From an uncultured Draconibacterium sp. (GTDB lineage Bacteria > Bacteroidota > Bacteroidia > Bacteroidales > Prolixibacteraceae): a stretch of 64,000 nucleotides of DNA. Positions 8,452-16,721 of the stretch are shown here, in pieces. The stretch is taken from the NCBI RefSeq assembly GCF_963674925.1, contig NZ_OY771647.1:2371501-2435500 (forward strand), in the 5' to 3' direction. The notes beneath the pieces were generated by a model. The model was given only the letters and a program-made list of their open reading frames with translations. It ran no database searches and was not told the origin of the DNA. The position numbers and the translations under genes were made by a program. The stretch's first letter is position 1; every line of letters starts with the position of its first letter.

Positions 8452-10220
8452 AGTGTGTACTCTTCTTGTAAAATAAATTGTTCAATTTTTTCCGGAAGAA
8501 CCGCCATTTCATCGATACTTTGAGCCGAGGTGTTCCAGTCTTTCCACCATTGGCGGAGCTCATCAAACTTTGATTTTATTTGCTCTTTAACCTCTTCATC
8601 TTCCTTATCCTCCTGAGCAAAATTGATCGAACTATCGATAAGTTTTTGTACCGCTTCATTGATAACAATCAGTCGCTCAGGTCGGGTACACGCATCCAGT
8701 TTATGGAAAGCATTTTGCTGCATTACACAGAAATCAATTGTGAGTCCTTTTTGAAACAGAATGTATTTTTCAATCGGGACTTTTTTTAATCCAATAGTAC
8801 TGATGGTTTGATCGATACCATTTGCTTCGTAAAGCGTTTGCAGCATTTTATTGCGATCTTCCCACGAAATAAAACTGTCGTACACCGACGAAGTATAAGC
8901 CAGCGGATCGATGGCCGGATATTTTTTTGCATCGGCACGGTCTTGCGACAAGCCCCAGAAACCACCTGTTGCATCCATTGTTGCCTGTGTTACGGGTTCC
9001 TGGAAGTTACCCCCTGCGGGCGATACTGTTCCGATAAAGGTCAGCGAACCGCCTGTGCCCTGATCGGCGCCTGCACGTTGGTACATTCCTTTAATCTGAT
9101 CAGGAATGTCCATAGGGAAAGCCTCCGGCCCGGGAATATCGCCCTGGCGACCACTACGCTCGCGAAGTGCTTGTGCCCAACGCGAAGTGGAGTCGGCCAG
9201 AAGCACCACGTTGTATCCCTGGTAGCGGTAATATTCACCAACGGTTAGTGCAATAAACACACTGGCCTCACGCGCTGCAACCGGCATCGAACTGGTATTT
9301 CCGAAAATACACATACGGTTCATCAGCGAATCGCCGGTTGACGGGTCTTCCAATTCCGCAAAATCTTTAAACACCTCCACAGCCTCTCCGGCACGTTCGC
9401 CACAGGCTGCCATAATAATAATATCGGCTAAAGCATATTTACACAAGGAGTGCTGCAACACGGTTTTTCCCGCACCAAAAGGACCCGGGTTTCCAACCGT
9501 TCCTCCATAGCTAACAGGTGCAAGCAAATCGATCACACGCACCCCGGTTGAAATGGTTTTACTCGGTATGGCACGTTCCTTAAATGGAATCGGCGATTTT
9601 ACCGCCCATCGGAAAGCCAGTTTTAACTCGTGTTTTACGTTTTGGCTATCGGTAATAACAGCAACCGTTTCGGTAATATTAACCTCGCTTTTTTCGATAA
9701 TGCTTTCCACTTTGCATTTGCCAAAATTGTAAGGCACCAAAATGCTGTGCGTCAAACGTCCTTCAGGAACGGTACCGATGGCATCGCCACCCTTTACGTT
9801 GTCGCCAACATTTACCGATGGAGTAAATTTCCACAATTTTTCTTCATCAAGTGCCGGAGCTTTCATTCCTGGAACCAGGTACGCATTCTGTTCGCCCAGT
9901 TTGTATAAAGGATTCTGAAGTCCGTCCCAAATACTGGTTAGCAGTCCCGGACCCAAAAGCACCGATAAGGATTTGCCTGTAAATTCAACCTGATCGCCAA
10001 TTTGAGCACCGGTTAAATCCTCAAAAACCTGCATCTCAACAATCCCGGCATCCGCATGTTTCGGATCCGGAATAATCTGTAATACTTCGGCTTGTAACGA
10101 CTTACCATCTACTATAACATTGGCAGTTTCACCCATTATCGCATTTCCGTAGAATCGTGCTTTTACCAACGAATCCTGAATGGATATGAGCTTGCCTGTT
10201 CTTGTTGTATTATTAATCAT
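8448..10220 (-). CDS. ntpA: V-type ATPase subunit A (catalytic)
   Basis: A 590-residue catalytic subunit. It has the N-terminal beta barrel, the ~90-residue non-homologous insertion that separates A from F-type beta, and the nucleotide-binding core with Walker A GPFGAGKT (246-253) and the catalytic Glu275 in ACGERAGE. The C-terminal helical bundle starts near 470. ATP hydrolysis (or synthesis) here drives rotation of D and the K ring. It is the first gene of the leftward seven-gene operon, with a 290-nt gap upstream that should hold the promoter. The length is typical of the family. Confidence 0.96.
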   Translation of the reverse strand: MINNTTRTGKLISIQDSLVKARFYGNAIMGETANVIVDGKSLQAEVLQIIPDPKHADAGIVEMQVFEDLTGAQIGDQVEFTGKSLSVLLGPGLLTSIWDGLQNPLYKLGEQNAYLVPGMKAPALDEEKLWKFTPSVNVGDNVKGGDAIGTVPEGRLTHSILVPYNFGKCKVESIIEKSEVNITETVAVITDSQNVKHELKLAFRWAVKSPIPFKERAIPSKTISTGVRVIDLLAPVSYGGTVGNPGPFGAGKTVLQHSLCKYALADIIIMAACGERAGEAVEVFKDFAELEDPSTGDSLMNRMCIFGNTSSMPVAAREASVFIALTVGEYYRYQGYNVVLLADSTSRWAQALRERSGRQGDIPGPEAFPMDIPDQIKGMYQRAGADQGTGGSLTFIGTVSPAGGNFQEPVTQATMDATGGFWGLSQDRADAKKYPAIDPLAYTSSVYDSFISWEDRNKMLQTLYEANGIDQTISTIGLKKVPIEKYILFQKGLTIDFCVMQQNAFHKLDACTRPERLIVINEAVQKLIDSSINFAQEDKEDEEVKEQIKSKFDELRQWWKDWNTSAQSIDEMAVLPEKIEQFILQEEYTL

Positions 10221-10509
10221 GTTATTTTATATAGAATGTCTAAAAATCTTTATATACTTTGTTTCCCTAAAAATGAAGGGATTATGAATATTTATCTGAG
10301 TACTATTTTAATATATCTTTACGCCGCTTGACATGTTTTCAAAATGTCATTTTGATTTGCCTGCAATGCTTTAATCTCAAAAAAAGACTTGCCTTGGATT
10401 GTGATTCAAAACCAATTTCCTTATCATCAAATGCCATAAAAAAGTACTTCAGTTTTAACGTTCAAACTTTGTAATTGGTTGGCGTAATATTGACTTATTT
10501 CCTTATTTT
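10221..10509. other. Intergenic region upstream of the V-ATPase operon
   Basis: AT-rich DNA between the second Usp gene and ntpA, both leftward. It should contain the ATPase promoter, but I find no clean TAnnTTTG box on the minus strand. The only notable element is the inverted repeat annotated separately at 10329-10349. No convincing small ORF. Confidence 0.5.
10329..10349. promoter_or_regulatory. Inverted repeat, possible operator in front of ntpA
   Basis: TGACAT (10329-10334) and ATGTCA (10344-10349) form a perfect 6-bp inverted repeat with a 9-nt spacer, about 110-130 nt before the ntpA start. The size suits a dimeric regulator site. The regulator is unknown and the match could be chance. 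Confidence 0.25.
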
Positions 10510-11379
10510 TTACAGAAAAAGTGAGTCGACAGGATCTGGCGTATAGTTCACCGTAAAAACGGGTAACTTACTTCCATGAACTATTTCAGAAACAAATTTT
10601 CCGATGTTCGTATTTGAGAATATCGATTCCTGGTGCGTACGAATTATCAATAACTCGGGATTTTCTTCTTTTACATATTCCAGAATAACCTGATGCGAAT
10701 CCTGATTGTACACCTTAAGTATTTTAATATCACATTTAATATCATGATCCTGTAGTAATTGTTGAATCTTTTGGGCATTTTTTAAAGCAAGACTTTTTTC
10801 AACATTAATATTGGCTTTCAGCGCCGAAAGGATCGTAATTTTGGCATTATGCTTTTTCGCTAAAAATTGTGCCCATAAAAGTCTTTTCTTAGTCGATTGC
10901 GTAATGTCGATCGGGATAGCAATATTCTTAATTTCCGGTACGCCAAAATCTTTGTTCACCGTTAAAACCGGGCATTTCGAGAGACTAATCAATTTGTCGA
11001 CTTCCTCTTTTGTTAATGCTCCCGGGTAATCGGTGTCGCTTTTATCTATCAGCAGAAACTCGAGGCTGTCGGTTTTCGACTTTTCCAGTAAAACATCCAC
11101 CGGATCGCCTGCCCGCACCGAAATAACAATGTTGTCTGGTATTTCTTTTCCAAGTACTTTCTGAACAAAGTTGGAAAGTTCTTCTTTGGCTTCTTTTATT
11201 GCTAATTCAGTTTCTTCGGGCTGAAAATTTCGCTCAAAAAAACCGGGCTCTTTTATCACATTAAGTATTACAAGCTTTACCTCCAAAGTATTTTGCAGGT
11301 ATAATGCTTCTTTTAAAACCGTCTCTCCTTCTTTATTTGGCGAAATAAGCGCCAAAATGCTGTAATCTTTCTGTTTCAT
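10510..11379 (-). CDS. Universal stress protein, tandem UspA domains
   Basis: A 289-residue cytoplasmic protein built from two Usp (Rossmann-like) domains. Domain 1 is about 5-142 and ends with KCPVLTVNKD. Domain 2 is about 150-282 and ends with LPVFTVNYT. Domain 2 keeps a nucleotide-loop-like stretch, IGKFVSEIVHGS, in the place of the usual GxxG-9x-G(S/T) motif, but not all glycines. Tandem Usp proteins bind ATP or act as stress-linked binding proteins; the ligand cannot be read here. It lies 30 nt behind another Usp-like gene and upstream of the V-ATPase operon in the same direction. Confidence 0.88.
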   Translation of the reverse strand: MKQKDYSILALISPNKEGETVLKEALYLQNTLEVKLVILNVIKEPGFFERNFQPEETELAIKEAKEELSNFVQKVLGKEIPDNIVISVRAGDPVDVLLEKSKTDSLEFLLIDKSDTDYPGALTKEEVDKLISLSKCPVLTVNKDFGVPEIKNIAIPIDITQSTKKRLLWAQFLAKKHNAKITILSALKANINVEKSLALKNAQKIQQLLQDHDIKCDIKILKVYNQDSHQVILEYVKEENPELLIIRTHQESIFSNTNIGKFVSEIVHGSKLPVFTVNYTPDPVDSLFL

Positions 11380-11409
11380 TGCTGTTGTTTTTTGTTGCCT
11401 GTTTTCCGG

Positions 11410-12159
11410 CTAATCGTTTTCAATTACAATTAAATCGCGGTTTGTGTGATTCAGGTAATTGTTAATTCCCTTACATTTTGTTTTCTGCTGAATGGTACTT
11501 ATTGTAGTACCAATCCCATCAAAATATTCGTGGAAGTACGATTTTACATCTCCGTTTATATTTTGATCCTCCGTTTTTAGTACGAAGAGTATTTCCAGGT
11601 TCGACCGGGTACTTTTGCATATTTCAATAACCTGGCTGCATAATTGCTCCGATGGTTTTTTGTCAGGATTCGCAACAAAAAGGATCTTTTTTGATGTTTC
11701 GCCTTCAAAGTTATCGGGTAAAATAAAGAGAGGATGTTTCGCAGTATCAATTATCCTCTCCAGGCATCCGTTTTGTCTTTTGCACGAATCTTCAAAAGAA
11801 TTGTGAGTTGACAAAACAAGGTTGTGTCGCCCGTTAATAATCGGTTTAAAATTCAGAACAGAGTTAAGTTCACCTTCAATCGAAAGGGTGTTCACTTTCT
11901 GTTTTTCAATACTAAAATGCTTTAGTAACCTGTTTTTTAAAGCTCGTAATTCGTTCCGGGTTATTTTTTTTAGATGATGGCTAAGTTTGCGCATCATTAA
12001 GTGCCCCCAGCCAGGATTCTGATAGGTTTGTAAAATGGTGACCGGTGACTTTTCTTTATAAAGAAATTGCATGGCAAAAGAAGTAGCGTGCCAGCTTCCA
12101 TCCGAAAAATCGGCTAGTATTAAAATTGACGGGGGATTATTTTCAGGTCTTACACTCAT
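11410..12159 (-). CDS. Divergent universal stress-like protein
   Basis: About 249 residues from the ATG at 12159. An in-frame TTG at 12186 would add nine residues, but the ATG gives the natural beginning, with the first Usp strand (SILILADFSDGSWHA) starting ten residues later. The second half (KKILFVANPDKKPSEQL) repeats the fold. Both halves look like degenerate UspA domains: the strand-helix order is kept, but the glycine-rich ATP loop is not visible, so nucleotide binding may be lost. It overlaps nothing and leads into the better conserved Usp gene 30 nt downstream, so the two are probably one operon. Confidence 0.72.
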   Translation of the reverse strand: MSVRPENNPPSILILADFSDGSWHATSFAMQFLYKEKSPVTILQTYQNPGWGHLMMRKLSHHLKKITRNELRALKNRLLKHFSIEKQKVNTLSIEGELNSVLNFKPIINGRHNLVLSTHNSFEDSCKRQNGCLERIIDTAKHPLFILPDNFEGETSKKILFVANPDKKPSEQLCSQVIEICKSTRSNLEILFVLKTEDQNINGDVKSYFHEYFDGIGTTISTIQQKTKCKGINNYLNHTNRDLIVIEND

Positions 12160-12629
12160 TTCCTCACTGATTTTGTTTATGAACAAAATTACCGGGGAGA
12201 AAGTGGAATTACTACAGGTGAAAACCTACTTCGAAGGAGGAGAAAATCTTACAAAAGGTAGGGAAATCCCTATCATTGGTGGTGTGGATTAGTTCCTTGA
12301 ATTAGGGAGGATCGCCTATTCTGCTTTGTTGTTAATGGTATAAAATATCCATCTACTATCCATGGTATCCGTAACGGTAAAATTTGTACCGCGAATTGGA
12401 TTAGGAAGATGGAGTTACTGCGAGTAAGGATAAATAAATGTGTATATATTGATTATTAATAATCATTTATAGAGTCATTTGCAATCCGGCTCATTGTCGC
12501 GAGGAGGTAGCTTTTTGAAGAATATCAGATAGATGGCGGAAGGTATTAATTAAGTACTGTTACTTTAAATTGATCATATCCATGTTGTAAAGCATTATTC
12601 TTAATCTATTTATTTATTTTGGAATATAG

Positions 12630-12637
12630 TATCTTTG
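12630..12637 (+). promoter_or_regulatory. Candidate Bacteroidota -7 promoter element
   Basis: TATCTTTG matches the TAnnTTTG consensus used by the Bacteroidota primary sigma factor. The expected TTTG 19-21 nt upstream is only TATT, so this is a half-match. If used, the transcript would run through the small ORFs toward SusC, giving a leader of about 800 nt. Confidence 0.35.
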
Positions 12638-12715
12638 TTAATAGGCGAACAGAACAGAACAGTACCAGTAGCGTACTATATATATTTTTAAAACAAATCT
12701 AACTGAAACTATCTT

Positions 12716-12777
12716 ATGAAAAAATTCTGTGTATCCGAGCCGTATTACTGACTACTATATCTTGTTTAGTATAGTCA
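12716..12777 (+). pseudogene. Possible frameshifted small lipoprotein remnant
   Basis: ATG at 12716 opens an 11-codon frame that stops at 12749-12751. If one base is added to the A6 run (12719-12724), the frame continues as ILCIRAVLLTTISC and stops soon after. That is a typical lipoprotein signal with a TISC lipobox. It starts about 80 nt after the -7 box. It could be a decayed gene, a slippage site or chance; the short length allows no decision. Confidence 0.2.
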
Positions 12778-12887
12778 GAAAAATATTCTAGCCACAAGAC
12801 GAATTGATCCCATTTTGTTCAGATTTCAGCAAATAGTTCCAAAGAGATGTGTAATATTTTGCGTAAGAAATTTGTAAATAAATTAAT

Positions 12888-13019
12888 ATGAAAAAGTTGA
12901 TTCTTACTTTTTGGGAATCTTTACCATTCGCAGTTTCCGTGCGTGTAAATATTATTGATAAGTGTGATTTTCTGAACGATTTGTTGACGAAATACAAAGG
13001 TCAGGACATTAAGTTATAA
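12888..13019 (+). CDS. Hypothetical small protein (43 aa)
   Basis: ATG AAA AAG start, 43 codons, TAA stop. The sequence begins MKKLILTFWESLPF and ends with a lysine- and aspartate-rich tail (DKCDFLNDLLTKYKGQDIKL). The tail looks more like the end of a real protein than random AT-rich DNA, so this may be the remnant of a larger gene. A hairpin with an 8-bp stem lies 74 nt downstream (13093-13122). There is no recognised domain. A reading frame of similar size on the other strand (12788-12997) looks less protein-like. Confidence 0.25.
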   Translation: MKKLILTFWESLPFAVSVRVNIIDKCDFLNDLLTKYKGQDIKL

Positions 13020-13359
13020 CTGCATAGTTTTAGACTAATAAGACAATATCTAAATTTTCTCCATAGGATAGGTTTTTAGATAGAGTTAAATAAAAGATCC
13101 TCTTATTAAATAGGGGATCTTTCATACGACAAAACGAAATGATGTTTGAATAAACTGAAAGAAGGAAATTGAATTTGGAGAATAGCTGATTAACGACAAT
13201 CGAACAGGGGAGTTAGTATAGATTGTATAAAACAGCGTGTTAAATAATTTTTAAATAATTTATAGAGTTAATGACTTAACCCAAGTTGAAAGAATTATAA
13301 GCGAGGAGGTTAATAGTTAAACAGTAAAAGGAGGACACATTTAATGAAATAGAAAATAA

Positions 13360-13402
13360 ATATTTATAAAAAACCCGGTAGTTGCGCCAACAATTACCGG
13401 GT
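13360..13402 (-). terminator. Minus-strand terminator in the SusC leader
   Basis: ACCCGGTA (13373-13380) pairs with TACCGGGT (13395-13402), extended by GTTG/CAAC inside. Read leftward, the stem is followed at once by a run of T (13372-13368) and more T-rich sequence. Read rightward there is no T run. So the signal ends transcription coming from inside the SusC start region, antisense to the SusC leader. Confidence 0.65.
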
Positions 13403-13415
13403 AAATTAGATTTCG

Positions 13416-13429
13416 GGTGTAAAAACACC
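13416..13429 (+). promoter_or_regulatory. Small hairpin just upstream of the SusC start
   Basis: GGTGT and ACACC around an AAAA loop form a 5-bp stem 28 nt before the SusC ATG. It could affect translation start in the leader; no family is recognised. Confidence 0.25.
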
Positions 13430-13457
13430 GTCAATTATAACTTTAATACTTGAATTT

Positions 13458-16400
13458 ATGAAAAAAAATGCAACTTGTTTTTTTCTGTGTTTCAACAGGA
13501 AAAAGAAATTATTGCTTTCGATGAAACTCGTGTTAATTCTTCTGTTAACAAGTTTCAATCATGTTTCAGCCAGTACTTATTCGAATGTCAACGATTCTGA
13601 TTTAAATCGGGGTAAAACAGAAGTAGTTGATGTTCAGCAAAATGCGGTTTCCGGAAAAGTAACTGACAACAATGGGGCACCTCTGCCTGGTGTAACTGTT
13701 GTAGTTAAAGGAACAAGTAATGGAGTAATTACCGACACCGACGGGAATTTCTCATTAAGTGATGTTTCGCCGGATAATATCCTGATATTTTCATTTATCG
13801 GGATGCAGTCTCAGGAAGTTACAATTGGTAATCAGTCGGTTATTAATGTAGCCATGGAAGTTGATGTTATTGGTATTGAAGAAGTAGTTACCATCGGGTA
13901 TGGTGTACAGAAAAAAACCACTGTAACCGGTGCAATCAGTACCGTTAAAGGGGAAGAATTGGCCAAGGTGCCGGTTCCTAATATTTCTCAGGCGCTGGCT
14001 GGTAAATTGGCCGGTGTTAGTATGCGTCCTAACGGAGGTCAACCGGGATTCGATGATCCCGACATTCATATTCGTGGAGTTGTTACAACAGGTGACAGCG
14101 ATCCTTTGATTGTGGTTGATGGTGTAAAAAGAGATAACATACGCCAGGTTGATCCGGCAACCATCGAGTCCGTTACAATTCTTAAAGATGCGGCTGCTGT
14201 TGCTCCATACGGTATTGGAGGTGCCAACGGGGTAATTCTTATTACCACCAAAAAAGGTACAGCTGGCAAACCTGTTGTTCGTTTAACTTCATCTTATGGA
14301 ATTCAGAATCCAACATATTTACCTGATATGCTGAATGCACAGGATTATATGGCACTGCAAAATGAAGGTTATTACAACTTAACACCAGATGGAACAACAC
14401 CTCCTAATGATCCTTCTTTAATCGCCGATTATCCTAATTTACACCGACAGGATCCGGATTTATATCCCGACTCAAAATTTATTGATCATTGGAATACAAA
14501 CGTACCGGTACAGAATTACAACCTGGAGTTTAGTGGTGGTTCATCAAAATTTAATTACCACGCAGGTTTGGGATATTATGATCAGGGAGGAATTGTAGAT
14601 AAAATCAATTATAAGAGGTATAGCTACAATATCAGTCTGGGATTACAGGCAACCAATACTACCAAAGTGAGTATGTCAATTCATGGTTCGATAGAAGAGA
14701 CCGATGAACTTGATCCTGGTGAAAATACCCGTGGGGGACACCTCTTCCGGGCTTTTTACAAATTTGTACCTATACAAACAATGCTCTATTCTGATGGAGA
14801 ACATTGGGGGGAATCATCTGCAAGTTCTCCTATTGCTGCATTAAAATCGGATGGTTACACCGATATAAACCGAAAAACCCTTTTAACTTCGATAACCTTA
14901 GATCAGGAGTTGCCATTTATTGAAGGCCTTAATTTTAAAGGCGTTTTTAGTTACGACCCTAATATTCGTCGAACAAAACAATGGCACCTTCCTTTTATTT
15001 ATCATGTAATTGATTATTCCACAACACCTTATTCATTTACCGAAGCACAAACAACTCAGGAAGGGACGTCTCCGCTATATAGTTACCTGAGGCTTGAGGA
15101 AGAAAGGTGGGCGAATTTTACCTATCAGGCTTACCTGAATTATGCCCGCACATTTGGCGACCACAGTGTAACAGGTTTACTTGTTGCCGAAGCAAGAGAG
15201 TCAAAAAGAGATAACTTCTGGACACGAAGAAACAACTTTGCCATATTAATTGATGAAATGGACTTTGGTAGTTCAGACAAAAACGATTACGACAATGGTG
15301 GAGCTTCTTCAACCGGTAGCGAAATTGGCTACGTTTATCGTGTAGGTTATGGCTACATGGATAAGTATTTACTTGAAGCATCGGGTAGATATGACGGGCA
15401 CTACTATTTTGCACCGGGAGAACGCTGGGGATATTTTCCTGCATTTTCTGCCGCATGGCGAATCTCTGAAGAAGGATTTATGGCCGATAAAGAAAATATT
15501 GACAACTTAAAATTAAGAGGATCATGGGGACAGTCAGGTAATCTGGCCGGTGAAGCGTTCCAATACCTGGCAGGCTACAGCCTTCGTGGAAATGCTTATG
15601 CATTTGGAAATGGTTCACTCGTTCAGGGATCAGAAAACGGAAGTGAACCAAACCCTTCAATCACATGGGAGATTTCAACAAAGATGGATATTGGTTTCGA
15701 CTTAAATATGTGGAACGGACTGCTGAACCTGGAATTTGACTATTTCCATGAAAAACGTACCGGAATGCTTCTTGCGCCACAAGTAACACTCCCTGTGGAG
15801 TATGGACTAAGCTTGTCGGAGGAGAATAAAGGAAAAATGAAAAATAACGGTATTGAAATCAACGCTTCCAGTATTTACAATTTAAATAATGATATGGTAA
15901 TTGGACTGTCTGCAAACTTCAGTTATGCCAAAAACCAAATGATAGAAGTATTTCAAAGCGATGCACAGGCAAATAATCCAAACCGTACAAGGGTTGGTCA
16001 ACCTTTTAGAACACCTTACGGATATAAGGCATTAGGTCTTTTCACAACCGATGAAGATATCAATGGCGATGGTATAATAAACTCTGATGATGGTTATAAT
16101 GTTGAACAGTTTGGTGAACTTCATCCCGGAGATATTAAGTATGCTGACTTAAGTGGACCTGACGGAGTGCCGGATGGTAAAATCGATTCAAATGATAATA
16201 CAAGAATTGGTTATCCGAGATATCCGTTAATGACTTTTGGTTTTACTCCTACTTTGGAATGGAAAAACCTTGATGTTGCTCTGTTCTTCCAGGGAGCTGC
16301 CAAAGCCAGTATCAGAACTTACCAGTTTATGACTGTTCCTTTTGAGAACAACGGAAGTAATACTTCGTATGAATATTTTGATAACCGCTGGACTCCGGAA

Positions 16401-16703
16401 AATCAAAATGCGAAATATCCAAGGGCTACACCATCTCCATACAATAATAACACCCAGCAAACTGATTTCTGGATGGTAGATACCAATTACTTAAGACTTA
16501 AAACTGCCACCATCGGTTATACCCTGCCCGACAGGATAACTGATAAATTAGGTATTGGAGATGTTCGTTGTTATGTAACAGGCCAAAATGTGTTTACAAT
16601 TAGTAAGCTTAAGCATGTTGACCCGGAGTTGGGCTACGATTTGAGAGAAACTGCTTATCCGGTTATGAAGTCTACTACATTTGGAATTGATATAACATTT
16701 TAA
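13458..16703 (+). CDS. SusC-type TonB-dependent outer-membrane transporter (locus 1)
   Basis: A 1081-residue outer-membrane oligosaccharide importer. It has the long Bacteroidota signal region (basic KKK block, then MKLVLILLLTS, cleavage near SAS at 37-39). A carboxypeptidase-D-like regulatory beta domain covers about 63-140 (VSGKVTD to AMEVDV). A TonB box-like EEVVTIGYG lies at 141-149, then the plug (about 155-265) and a 22-strand barrel to the terminal DITF. Near the C-terminus are EF-hand-like loops (DINGDGIINSDD, PDGKIDSNDN) typical of SusC. There is no STN domain, so no direct partnership with a FecR/ECF-sigma pair is expected. It is followed 18 nt later by its SusD partner. The substrate is unknown. 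Confidence 0.95.
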   Translation: MKKNATCFFLCFNRKKKLLLSMKLVLILLLTSFNHVSASTYSNVNDSDLNRGKTEVVDVQQNAVSGKVTDNNGAPLPGVTVVVKGTSNGVITDTDGNFSLSDVSPDNILIFSFIGMQSQEVTIGNQSVINVAMEVDVIGIEEVVTIGYGVQKKTTVTGAISTVKGEELAKVPVPNISQALAGKLAGVSMRPNGGQPGFDDPDIHIRGVVTTGDSDPLIVVDGVKRDNIRQVDPATIESVTILKDAAAVAPYGIGGANGVILITTKKGTAGKPVVRLTSSYGIQNPTYLPDMLNAQDYMALQNEGYYNLTPDGTTPPNDPSLIADYPNLHRQDPDLYPDSKFIDHWNTNVPVQNYNLEFSGGSSKFNYHAGLGYYDQGGIVDKINYKRYSYNISLGLQATNTTKVSMSIHGSIEETDELDPGENTRGGHLFRAFYKFVPIQTMLYSDGEHWGESSASSPIAALKSDGYTDINRKTLLTSITLDQELPFIEGLNFKGVFSYDPNIRRTKQWHLPFIYHVIDYSTTPYSFTEAQTTQEGTSPLYSYLRLEEERWANFTYQAYLNYARTFGDHSVTGLLVAEARESKRDNFWTRRNNFAILIDEMDFGSSDKNDYDNGGASSTGSEIGYVYRVGYGYMDKYLLEASGRYDGHYYFAPGERWGYFPAFSAAWRISEEGFMADKENIDNLKLRGSWGQSGNLAGEAFQYLAGYSLRGNAYAFGNGSLVQGSENGSEPNPSITWEISTKMDIGFDLNMWNGLLNLEFDYFHEKRTGMLLAPQVTLPVEYGLSLSEENKGKMKNNGIEINASSIYNLNNDMVIGLSANFSYAKNQMIEVFQSDAQANNPNRTRVGQPFRTPYGYKALGLFTTDEDINGDGIINSDDGYNVEQFGELHPGDIKYADLSGPDGVPDGKIDSNDNTRIGYPRYPLMTFGFTPTLEWKNLDVALFFQGAAKASIRTYQFMTVPFENNGSNTSYEYFDNRWTPENQNAKYPRATPSPYNNNTQQTDFWMVDTNYLRLKTATIGYTLPDRITDKLGIGDVRCYVTGQNVFTISKLKHVDPELGYDLRETAYPVMKSTTFGIDITF

Positions 16704-16721
16704 TATATAAAACGATACATC

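Larger units (their letters stand above)
12160..13457. other. 1.3-kb region upstream of the first SusC gene
   Basis: No full-size gene. It holds a minus-strand TAATTTTG box (12184-12191) that may serve the Usp genes, a small hairpin TAGGG/CCCTA near 12259-12272, and a stretch near 12481-12510 that resembles a decayed dispersed repeat. Further right are a Bacteroidota -7 box at 12630-12637, a broken short reading frame at 12716, a 43-codon ORF at 12888-13019, a hairpin AAAGATCC/GGATCTTT (13093-13122), and two hairpins just before SusC. The rest is very AT-rich and looks like eroded coding DNA. Confidence 0.6.

Noticed and set aside
8808..9248. Long antisense frame inside ntpA, and similar ones inside other genes
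   Set aside because: These are shadows of strongly coding genes on the other strand; sequences show no domain.
12788..12997. 69-codon minus-strand frame upstream of SusC 1
   Set aside because: No signal, no motif and low complexity; it overlaps a more protein-like plus-strand frame.
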